NCBI GenBank assembly: GCA_947629075.1
Contig: CANRCI010000003.1
Coordinates: 1-33,186, forward strand
Direction: 5' to 3'
DNA: 33,186 bases
DNA from: an uncultured Bacilli bacterium
GTDB lineage: Bacteria > Bacillota_I > Bacilli_A > RF39 > UBA660
Notes under the pieces: generated by a model
Database searches by the model: none
Told to the model about the DNA's origin: nothing
What the model saw: the letters and a program-made list of their open reading frames with translations, nothing else
Shown: positions 23,806 through 30,747 of the stretch, piece after piece
Layout: every line of letters begins with the position of its first letter
Position numbering within the stretch: the stretch's first letter is position 1
Program-made: the position numbers and the translations under genes

Positions 23806-24000
23806 CTATATCAAATAGCTAAAATAATTACTATCTAATCCACTACAACAATTTCTATCGATAAATATTACATTGATACCACCAATTCTTACTACTTCTG
23901 TTAACGACTTTCTAATCTCTAAAAGATTATTCTTATTTACTCTTCCCTCTATCCTTAAAAACATTACCCCTTTCTTATACTCATATTCTAAATTTATCAT
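23806..24000 (-). CDS. spoIIAA: Truncated STAS-domain protein, SpoIIAA-like anti-anti-sigma factor
   Basis: 64 residues from the ATG of MINLEYEYKKG; a GTG nine bases upstream is a poorer start. The first half follows SpoIIAA: beta strand LEYEYKKGVMFLRIEGRVNK, an alpha helix, then the strand INVIFID. The segment GLDSNYFSYL aligns with the phosphorylation loop FMDSSGLG, placing Ser57 near SpoIIAA Ser58. The reading frame then stops with TAG, about 50 residues short of the usual 116, and the sigF ribosome site begins at once. The C-terminal STAS helices and strands are therefore missing and there is no residue of spoIIAB. Position and similarity support the identity; whether it can fold or bind is doubtful. 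Confidence 0.68.
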   Translation of the reverse strand: MINLEYEYKKGVMFLRIEGRVNKNNLLEIRKSLTEVVRIGGINVIFIDRNCCSGLDSNYFSYLI

Positions 24001-24047
24001 TACAACCACGTCCCTAATATAAAATGTTAAAAAACTCTTTTATAGTT

Positions 24048-24083
24048 TTTCGACAAAAGAAATTAATTTTTTCTTTCGACAAA
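24048..24083 (-). promoter_or_regulatory. Tandem Spo0A-box-like sites upstream of the spoIIAA-sigF operon
   Basis: The decamer TTTGTCGAAA occurs twice on the minus strand, at 24083-24074 and 24057-24048, 26 bases apart, each containing the Spo0A box TGTCGAA. They lie 48-83 bases before spoIIAA, downstream of the terminator of the preceding gene, where B. subtilis also has Spo0A control. Possible -10 elements (TATAAA, TATATT) follow but I cannot fix the promoter class. Confidence 0.65.
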
Positions 24084-24125
24084 GTGTCTACCTATATTAT
24101 TACAATCGATAATTAAATTTACTCA

Positions 24126-24155
24126 AAAAAAAGAAATAAATTATTTTTTATTTCT
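24126..24155 (-). terminator. Terminator of the polytopic membrane protein gene
   Basis: Stem GAAATAAA/TTTATTTC followed on the minus strand by a long T-run; the coding end lies inside the hairpin. It uncouples dacF and the membrane protein gene from the downstream spoIIAA-sigF operon. Confidence 0.78.
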
Positions 24156-26408
24156 CTTTTTATTATTTCGTTTTTTACCGTTAGTTTTTTTCTTACCCGT
24201 CTTCTTTTTCTCAATTGTAAGTTCGCGGTAACTAGCAAAGATAATTAAGAATAGTCCTATTACTAATAAGAAAATAGATATTGGGGTTTTTTCTAACCAA
24301 TTATATATATTATATAGAATGTTAACTATTACTAAAGCAATACCTAGTAGGAATAGTTTGTCGTATTTTTTGTTTACAAAACCGAAGAAAGCTACTCCAA
24401 TCGATAGAACAATGGCATAAATAGATAAGTAAAGACTTTGATCAAACATGACAATTAATACGGAAATTAGTGAGCCTGCTACAGCAATATATTGACGATA
24501 GTCTTTGTTCTTGACAAATTTATTAATGACAAATGTTAGATATAAAACTAAAACGGAAAGGAAAAAAGTATTCCATATTTCTGAGTTATAAGCATCGATT
24601 AATGAATAGATAGGTATGGCGATTGCAACTAAAGTTATGTTTTTCTTAGTCTTATCGTCATCGTGATAAAAGACTGATATCATATATAACAATAGAGCAA
24701 TGACATTAGCAACGATATAATTATCATTAGTACTCTCAATGAAGTGTTGATCGATAGCATAACTTCCTAAATAAATCGTAAACAGTAAAATAGCAAAAGC
24801 CACATTAGTAAGTTTAGGATCATCTTTTTTATATATTCCTACTACGTAATAATAACCGATAATAGTTAATATAACTAATAGAATTGCATAAATATTTCCA
24901 AAAGTCGCTACTTTTATGACTGATATCAAAGCTAGAACCAAACTTATATATTTATACATATTGATAAGTTTTTTATTTTTAAATACGCCATAAAGAATAA
25001 CGCTGATTAAGAATAAGATACCGATTAACAATTCATAAAGATCAAATGCAAAATAATTATTGAAGAATAGTAAGAATCCTAAAACGAACATAAATACTTT
25101 AACAGGATGGATATAAGCTTCAAAAGCATACTCATCTAAAGATTCAAAACTCATACATGCCAGACACATAAACATCGATACTACTGAGATAATAATTGGT
25201 AACCAAGTAGGATTGTGTAGTGATAATATAAAAGCAAATAAAGTTAGTATGTCAGCTGTTATAAGTGATGACGTTATCAGTAATTTTCGCTTGTACAATA
25301 GTGCTACTAGATATACGAAAACAGCATAAACCGTTATTCCTAAAGCCCAAAGTTCAATCGAAAAGTTTAACGTTAAAAACAATGGTATGACAAACAAGAA
25401 AGACGCTAGTGGTGCAAAATAATTTAAATCACTATCTTCATTCTTTTTAACCCAACTGTATATCTCATAAACGAATAAAATGGTAAGTATTAATACAGAT
25501 AAATAGTTGTCAAAAAAGAATTGAAAAGTAACAAAACATAACATTGAAATAAGAGTTATTATCTTAGAGAAAGCATAGAGAATTTTACTTCTAAACTTCT
25601 CACTGTAATAAGTAAATTTACCAAGTAAAATAAACAATGGTGCAATGGTAAACAACGTATCTTCAACACTCAAAGCTAAAAAGCGATCCATTTGGAAAAT
25701 AGCAAGTAGTAATAATGTGTACAATATGTATAAAATGTTATCTTTTTCAAAATTGCAATAAGATATGAATGTTAAAAAAGCTGCTAAAAGATAGAAAGAA
25801 ACGTAATAAAAACTGCGACCAGCTCCTAAAAGAGAAAACCAATTGCCAAATATTCCGGCATATCCAGCTGATAGAAAAGCAAACAAGATAAAGATCATTC
25901 CTAATGTCCAAGATACATAAGCACTAGATTTAATTCCTACTCTATTTTTACTAAATCGATATATCGCAAACAGAATAATACTACCTAAAATAAAAATAAA
26001 TATTCGCGATAAATAGTTAACTCTAGCCCAAGACGATGTAGCAAATAAAAACCCAGCTACACTTATTAAAACAATTCCTAATTTTAAGAACATGTCCAAC
26101 TTCTTTATTTCAGGATCTACTTGTTCTTTTTTTACTTTCTTTTTCTTTTTTTCAATATCCGATACAGCCCAAACAGTTAAAATTGATCCCACAATATTAA
26201 AGAGCAACAATACAATAGCAACGCCATACAAAACATTTTCTTTTTTTATCAAAGTCGCATAATTTTCAGAACTAAAATATAATAAAAAGATTGAAACTCC
26301 CGATAAAACAATAGATGGAATAGATACTAAACCAAACAACCCGACTGAAATGAACAAAGCTAAGATGTTACTAATCAAAACAACATCTAGCTTGGACTTT
26401 ACGCTCAC
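24141..26408 (-). CDS. Large polytopic membrane protein (DUF2157/DUF2339-like)
   Basis: 755 residues from the second GTG, which has GAGGTG six bases upstream; another GTG lies nine bases earlier. More than 20 hydrophobic segments follow one another with short loops, interrupted by a basic KKKKKVKKE stretch near residue 90. The protein ends in a tail of about 20 mainly Lys and Asn residues. The segment VAGFLFATSSWARVNYLSRIF recalls the first helices of DUF2157/DUF2339 proteins; the assignment is tentative and no enzyme motif is evident. It sits between dacF and spoIIAA, genes that are adjacent in Bacillus, so a sporulation-membrane role is possible but unproven. Confidence 0.8.
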   Translation of the reverse strand: MSVKSKLDVVLISNILALFISVGLFGLVSIPSIVLSGVSIFLLYFSSENYATLIKKENVLYGVAIVLLLFNIVGSILTVWAVSDIEKKKKKVKKEQVDPEIKKLDMFLKLGIVLISVAGFLFATSSWARVNYLSRIFIFILGSIILFAIYRFSKNRVGIKSSAYVSWTLGMIFILFAFLSAGYAGIFGNWFSLLGAGRSFYYVSFYLLAAFLTFISYCNFEKDNILYILYTLLLLAIFQMDRFLALSVEDTLFTIAPLFILLGKFTYYSEKFRSKILYAFSKIITLISMLCFVTFQFFFDNYLSVLILTILFVYEIYSWVKKNEDSDLNYFAPLASFLFVIPLFLTLNFSIELWALGITVYAVFVYLVALLYKRKLLITSSLITADILTLFAFILSLHNPTWLPIIISVVSMFMCLACMSFESLDEYAFEAYIHPVKVFMFVLGFLLFFNNYFAFDLYELLIGILFLISVILYGVFKNKKLINMYKYISLVLALISVIKVATFGNIYAILLVILTIIGYYYVVGIYKKDDPKLTNVAFAILLFTIYLGSYAIDQHFIESTNDNYIVANVIALLLYMISVFYHDDDKTKKNITLVAIAIPIYSLIDAYNSEIWNTFFLSVLVLYLTFVINKFVKNKDYRQYIAVAGSLISVLIVMFDQSLYLSIYAIVLSIGVAFFGFVNKKYDKLFLLGIALVIVNILYNIYNWLEKTPISIFLLVIGLFLIIFASYRELTIEKKKTGKKKTNGKKRNNKKRNKK

Positions 26409-26450
26409 TATACTCACCTCTATTATAATTTTAACATAAATGAGACAAAT

Positions 26451-26490
26451 AAAAAAGATACTAAATTAAAATGGATATAAAGTATCTTTT
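26451..26490 (-). terminator. Possible terminator or attenuator after dacF
   Basis: Ten-base perfect stem AAAAGATACT/AGTATCTTTT with an 18-base loop, followed by T residues on the minus strand and overlapping the end of dacF. The long loop makes it weaker than others in the window. Confidence 0.55.
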
Positions 26491-27608
26491 AACACTCTTA
26501 AAAACAGATTAAAAATATTTATTTTATTTACATCTTCTCTGGTGACAATGTTTATTTCATCCACTACTTCGTCATTTAATTTAATATACATTTTACCGAC
26601 AACATCACCTTTTTTTAATGGCAATTTGACTTCATTAATTTTTTTGTCCAAATCGTATTTTAAACTTTGTTCACTTATTTTTTTTAAAATGGTCGCATCT
26701 TTTTCAAGATAGAGATTGGTCTTTCTGGTATCACCTTTTTCGAATTGAATGGTATCGATTACTTCATCTTTCGATTTTAATAGATCAATTTGGTAATTAT
26801 TAAAACCATAATCTAAAAGAGCCATTGTCTCATTGTTTCGTACCTTTCCTTCTTTTTCTCCTAAAACAATGGCGATCAACCTAGTATCATTTCTTTTAGC
26901 AGTTACAGCCATACAATAACCAGCAGCGTCGGTAAATCCTGTCTTTAAGCCATCAGCTCCAGCATAAAATCTTATCAACTTATTGGTATTGACTAGCCAA
27001 AATTTGTTATTGGAATCTACTCTTAAGTAATCTTCATAAATAGAAGTATATTTTAGAACCGTTTCATGTTTTAACAATTCTCTAGCAATTACTGCCATAT
27101 CATAAGCAGTCGAATAATGTCCTTCTTCATCAAGACCAGTTGCATTTTTAAATACCGTATCTTTAAGTCCCAAATCCTTTACTTTTTTATTCATCATTTC
27201 GACGAACTTCTCTTCAGTTCCAGCAATTCTTTCAGCCATTGCTACTGTTGCATCATTGGCACTAGCCATAACAATACCTTTAAAAAGTTCTTCAACCGTC
27301 ATAACTTCACCAGTCTCTAAGTATATTTGACTACCACCCATACCAGATGCATTTTTAGACGCCGTTACTTTATCGCTCCAAGACAATTCACCAGCTTCGA
27401 TATATTCCAGAATTATTATTTGACCAACCATCTTAGTCATCGAAGCCACTGCCAATTTTTCATTGCGATTTTTTTCGTAAATTATTTTACCAGTTGACGC
27501 CTCCATAAGAAGAGAACTTTTAGCATTAGGAGTTGGATCTTCACTAGCGTAAACCCTTGGAATTAAAAGAAATAACGCCATCATTGCAATCAAAAACTTC
27601 TTTTTCAT
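26466..27608 (-). CDS. dacF: D-alanyl-D-alanine carboxypeptidase (DacF/PBP5 family)
   Basis: 380 residues from the ATG of MKKKFLIAM, which has GAGGTGA upstream; a longer frame adds ten residues without support. A signal peptide (about 1-21) is followed by the S11 serine peptidase domain with SMTK (Ser56, Lys59), SAND (Ser116, Asn118) and KTG (Lys222) motifs. A PBP5-type C-terminal beta domain (about 275-355) and a C-terminal hydrophobic/amphipathic anchor complete it. The enzyme trims the terminal D-Ala of peptidoglycan stem peptides. In B. subtilis DacF is forespore-expressed and lies next to spoIIAA, which favours DacF over DacA here. Confidence 0.94.
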   Translation of the reverse strand: MKKKFLIAMMALFLLIPRVYASEDPTPNAKSSLLMEASTGKIIYEKNRNEKLAVASMTKMVGQIIILEYIEAGELSWSDKVTASKNASGMGGSQIYLETGEVMTVEELFKGIVMASANDATVAMAERIAGTEEKFVEMMNKKVKDLGLKDTVFKNATGLDEEGHYSTAYDMAVIARELLKHETVLKYTSIYEDYLRVDSNNKFWLVNTNKLIRFYAGADGLKTGFTDAAGYCMAVTAKRNDTRLIAIVLGEKEGKVRNNETMALLDYGFNNYQIDLLKSKDEVIDTIQFEKGDTRKTNLYLEKDATILKKISEQSLKYDLDKKINEVKLPLKKGDVVGKMYIKLNDEVVDEINIVTREDVNKINIFNLFLRVLKDTLYPF

Positions 27609-27644
27609 CAATTCACCTCTCATTAATAAATATGTCAAAATATG

Positions 27645-27673
27645 TTTATATATTATCTTTTTTTGAGTATAAT
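27645..27673 (+). promoter_or_regulatory. Promoter of the VanY-type peptidase gene
   Basis: TTTATA (27645-27650), a 17-base spacer and TATAAT (27668-27673) precede the plus-strand gene by about 20 bases; the interval is shared with the divergent dacF. Confidence 0.65.
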
Positions 27674-27691
27674 TATCTTGAGGTAGAGATA

Positions 27692-28549
27692 ATGAAAAAA
27701 TTTATATTGAGCATATTTTGTATCCTAGTTATTGTATTCGGAGGATTGCTTTCTTACAAGATGTTTTTTACTGATAATGAAGAAAAGAGTACCAATAACC
27801 CAGACAATAATAGTAAAATTGAAAAAAGTAGTGATGAATGGGAAAAAATAGATATATATAAAGAAGAAAATAGAGATAGGTACATAAATTATAAAGATAA
27901 AAATAAAGAACTATCGAATGAACGAGTTGTGCTTCTCGTAAACATTGGGATTGATCAAGATTTTTATACGAACGTCAAACCTGCTTTGAGAAAAGATACT
28001 AATTTAGTCCTTACTAATAAGTTTTATTCTTTAGAAAAAGATTACGTACCGAAGAACTTGGAAACTATCGATTCAAAATATCAAGTTGGTGGAAAAATGC
28101 TTACCCACGATGCGAGAGTTGCCTTTGAAAAGATGGCTCAAGCAGCCCGCGATGATGGATACAACATAAGAGCAGTTTCGACATATCGCAGTTACAACTA
28201 TCAGAATAATTTGTACAACAACTATGTCAATCGTGATGGTAAAGAACAAGCTGATACCTATTCTGCCCGTCCGGGATATTCCGAACATCAAACAGGACTA
28301 GCTGCCGACATCGATAACAATAACACTAGTTACACTTCATTTGGACTTACTAAAGAGTTTACCTGGATGAAAGAAAATGCTTATAAGTACGGATTTATTT
28401 TGCGATATACATCTGAAAATGAATACATCACTGGTTATAAGAACGAACCATGGCATTATCGCTATGTCGGTGTCGATGTTGCAACTAAAATGATGAAAGA
28501 AAACATCTCGAGTTATGAAGAGTATTATTTCAAGTATTTGGACAAATAA
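27692..28549 (+). CDS. D-alanyl-D-alanine carboxypeptidase, VanY family (M15B)
   Basis: 285 residues from the ATG of MKKFILS with AGGTAGAG upstream. An N-terminal hydrophobic anchor (about 4-25) and a hydrophilic linker lead to a zinc D-Ala-D-Ala peptidase domain (about 130-285). Zinc and catalytic motifs are visible: STYRSYNYQ, SARPGYSEHQTGLAADI (HxxxxxxD ligands) and EPWHYRYVG (third His). Such enzymes cut the terminal D-Ala of peptidoglycan precursors. No vanA/vanH/vanX genes are near, so it is a housekeeping wall enzyme, not a glycopeptide resistance locus. It is divergent from dacF, another D,D-carboxypeptidase. Confidence 0.94.
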   Translation: MKKFILSIFCILVIVFGGLLSYKMFFTDNEEKSTNNPDNNSKIEKSSDEWEKIDIYKEENRDRYINYKDKNKELSNERVVLLVNIGIDQDFYTNVKPALRKDTNLVLTNKFYSLEKDYVPKNLETIDSKYQVGGKMLTHDARVAFEKMAQAARDDGYNIRAVSTYRSYNYQNNLYNNYVNRDGKEQADTYSARPGYSEHQTGLAADIDNNNTSYTSFGLTKEFTWMKENAYKYGFILRYTSENEYITGYKNEPWHYRYVGVDVATKMMKENISSYEEYYFKYLDK

Positions 28550-28580
28550 AAAGAATTTAGCCAAAAACTAAATTCTTTTT
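28548..28580. terminator. Bidirectional terminator between vanY-type gene and pdp
   Basis: Thirteen-base perfect stem AAAAAGAATTTAG/CTAAATTCTTTTT with a 7-base loop lies exactly between the convergent stops; T-runs flank it on both strands. Confidence 0.92.
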
Positions 28581-29807
28581 TTATTCAATAGTAAATGCTT
28601 CTAGTGGATCGTCATATTCTTCTTTAGCTCCGATATACAAAGTACAGATGACGTCTCCCTCTTTTACTTCATCACCAACTAATTTATTTAGATAAACTCC
28701 AACGGTAGGATCGATTTCATCTTCTAGTTTAGTTCGCCCTGCTCCTAATTGGTTAGCAATTGTACCGATTTTTAAAGCATCGATGGCAGTTATTACTCCA
28801 CCTTTAGGACTCTTTATTTCTATTGTCTTGTCACTTACTTTTAACTGTTCTATATCGCCATCTTGTTCTTTTACAAATTCCAAGAATTTCTGATATGCCT
28901 TACCACTGGACATTGCTTCTCCCGCTTCTTTAATAGCTTCTTCTTCAGAAATGTTTTTAGCCATCATTAAGATATCTACGATAATTTTAGAACATAACTT
29001 AGTTAGATTATTTCCTTCTTTTCCTTGTAGAACATTGATTGCTTCTAAAACTTCAAGACTATTTCCAACACTATTTCCGAGTGGTGTATCCATATCACTA
29101 ATCTCAGCTCTTACTTCTTTTTTATAACGATAACCGATTCTTTCAACGATATCCTTAAATCGCAATGCTTCATCGTGACTTTTAATAAATGCACCCTTTC
29201 CCAATTTAATGTCGATAAATATCTTATCAGCTCCACTAGCTATTTTTTTACTCATGACACTGGACGCTATTAAAGGGATTGAATCAACTGTTCCCGTTAC
29301 ATCTCTTAAGGCATAAACTTTTTTATCAAGTGGTGTTAACTCATCACTACTCTCACAGATACTAAATCCAACACGATTAGTTTTATCGATAAATTCATCT
29401 AGTGTTAGATTAGTTTTAAATCCAGGAATACTTTCCAATTTATCAATTGTACCACCAGTTACTCCTAGACCACGGCCACTCATTTTAGCAACTTTTAAAC
29501 CACAACTAGCAAGAACAGGAGCTACCACTAAAGTCGTCTTATCCCCAATACCACCAGTTGAATGTTTTTCAACCTTAATGCCATCAATCTTACTCAAATC
29601 CAATTTAGTCCCACTGTCAATAAAAGTATCAGTCAAATGGAATATTTCCATATCTGTCATATCTTTTAAACATATAGCCATAAGTAAACTACTCATTTGA
29701 TAATCTGGTATTTCACCATTTAAGTAACCATTAAAAAAGTATTTAATTTCGCTGCTCGTTAATTCTTGACCAGCTTTCTTTTTATTAATTATACTAACTG
29801 CATCCAT
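28581..29807 (-). CDS. pdp: Pyrimidine-nucleoside phosphorylase
   Basis: Cleaves uridine, thymidine and deoxyuridine with phosphate to base plus (deoxy)ribose-1-phosphate in the salvage pathway. 408 residues, about 25 fewer than usual, mainly at the C-terminus. Diagnostic stretches are INKKKAGQELTSSEI, GEIPDYQMSSLLMAI, the thymidine/pyrimidine phosphorylase signature KMSGRGLGVTGGTIDKLESI, KHSTGGIGDKTT for phosphate binding, and ASSVMSKKIASGADKI. The C-terminal barrel-sandwich domain is present (GGVITAIDALKIG, DPTVGVYLNKLVGDEVKEGD). It is 11 bases after the acyltransferase gene, on the same strand. Confidence 0.95.
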   Translation of the reverse strand: MDAVSIINKKKAGQELTSSEIKYFFNGYLNGEIPDYQMSSLLMAICLKDMTDMEIFHLTDTFIDSGTKLDLSKIDGIKVEKHSTGGIGDKTTLVVAPVLASCGLKVAKMSGRGLGVTGGTIDKLESIPGFKTNLTLDEFIDKTNRVGFSICESSDELTPLDKKVYALRDVTGTVDSIPLIASSVMSKKIASGADKIFIDIKLGKGAFIKSHDEALRFKDIVERIGYRYKKEVRAEISDMDTPLGNSVGNSLEVLEAINVLQGKEGNNLTKLCSKIIVDILMMAKNISEEEAIKEAGEAMSSGKAYQKFLEFVKEQDGDIEQLKVSDKTIEIKSPKGGVITAIDALKIGTIANQLGAGRTKLEDEIDPTVGVYLNKLVGDEVKEGDVICTLYIGAKEEYDDPLEAFTIE

Positions 29808-29818
29808 AAAACAATCAC

Positions 29819-30391
29819 CTATTTTCTATAATCTATTTTTTCTACTTGTCTTGCTCTTGCCAAAGCGAGACTGTTTTCTTTGACATCATCTGTTATTGTC
29901 GAACCAGCTCCCACCAAAGAATTTTTCTTCAATGTAACTGGTGCAATGATACTCGAATTACTACCGACAAAGACTTTACTTTCAATTGTCGTATCGTATT
30001 TTTGACTATCCAGTGGATTATAGTTGGCCATTACTACTCCTGCTCCAATATTCACCATATCATCCATCTTGGTATTACCAATATATGAAAGATGTTTAAT
30101 TTTATTTTGATCATTGATAATGCTATCTTTAATTTCAACAAAATTACCAATTATATTTTTATCACCGATAACTGTATTACTATGAATATGAGCAAATGGT
30201 CCAATTGTATTATCATTTCCAATTTTACTATCGACTATAACAGTATTGGATTCAATAACATTGTTTTCACCAATAACAGTTTTACCTCTAATAGTCACAT
30301 TGGGATATATTATTGTACCTTTACCGATTACGACATCATTTCCTATGTAAGTAGTATTTTCATCAATAATCTCAACATCATCAAAAACCAT
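29819..30391 (-). CDS. Free-standing GlmU-type left-handed beta-helix acetyltransferase domain
   Basis: 190 residues from the ATG of MVFDDVEI (AGGTGA upstream); a GTG nine bases earlier is possible. It matches only the C-terminal acetyltransferase half of GlmU: hexapeptide repeats (IGxxxxI) from about residue 15, then GPFAHIHSNTVIG, IGNFVEIKDS, KIKHLSYIGNT, VNIGAGVVMANYN, VFVGSNSSIIAPVTL and LALARARQ. The acetyl-transfer His (KHLSY), Tyr, Asn-Tyr and Lys/Arg positions of GlmU are kept; Arg333 of the E. coli enzyme appears as His. The N-terminal pyrophosphorylase domain is absent. It probably acetylates glucosamine-1-phosphate or a related amino sugar, with uridylylation done elsewhere. It precedes pdp in the same transcript. 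Confidence 0.87.
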   Translation of the reverse strand: MVFDDVEIIDENTTYIGNDVVIGKGTIIYPNVTIRGKTVIGENNVIESNTVIVDSKIGNDNTIGPFAHIHSNTVIGDKNIIGNFVEIKDSIINDQNKIKHLSYIGNTKMDDMVNIGAGVVMANYNPLDSQKYDTTIESKVFVGSNSSIIAPVTLKKNSLVGAGSTITDDVKENSLALARARQVEKIDYRK

Positions 30392-30440
30392 AACCTTCAC
30401 CTATTATTAATTATAACAAATTTTTTCATAATAAAACACA

Positions 30441-30461
30441 AAAAGAATTCATAATGAATCC
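30441..30461 (-). terminator. Probable terminator after the small helical protein gene
   Basis: Hairpin GGATTCA/TGAATTC (one wobble) with a 3-base loop, followed by TTTTTGTG on the minus strand, five bases after the stop. Confidence 0.6.
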
Positions 30462-30465
30462 TTTA

Positions 30466-30747
30466 CTACATTTCTGGTAGATATATCTCTTCTAAAAGCG
30501 ATAAATTAGAACTGATCATATCGATTAAATTTTCGCCATATCTTTCTTTTAAACCATTATATCGCTCGACAAAATTAGGATATTCAACAGAAAACAGTAC
30601 TAGACAATTCTCTATAAGTTCTTCGATAAAAGAACAGTTTTCATCCAATAAGAAAGCAATTATTTTTTTTATATTTTCAACATCTAGGCTAGATATAAAA
30701 CTTTCTTCGTATTTACTTAATAGTTCTTCGACTATCTGCTCGGCCAT
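30466..30747 (-). CDS. Small helical protein of unknown function
   Basis: 93 residues from the ATG of MAEQIVEELL, about ten bases after AAGGA; a closer ATG three codons upstream is the alternative. Predominantly alpha-helical and acidic, with repeated LLxEN/IxELIEN patterns and no membrane or signal segment. It overlaps the last 35 bases of the repeat-protein gene in another frame, so the two are translationally coupled and probably work together. No family is recognised. Confidence 0.7.
   Translation of the reverse strand: MAEQIVEELLSKYEESFISSLDVENIKKIIAFLLDENCSFIEELIENCLVLFSVEYPNFVERYNGLKERYGENLIDMISSNLSLLEEIYLPEM

Noticed and set aside
23797..23830. A frameshift that would restore the rest of SpoIIAA.
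   Set aside because: Downstream of the stop the DNA is the ribosome site and coding start of sigF; no frame holds the missing STAS sequence, so a simple frameshift cannot explain it.
27692..28549. A vancomycin resistance locus because of the VanY-type gene.
   Set aside because: No vanA/B ligase, vanH, vanX or VanRS genes are nearby; VanY-family enzymes are common wall enzymes.
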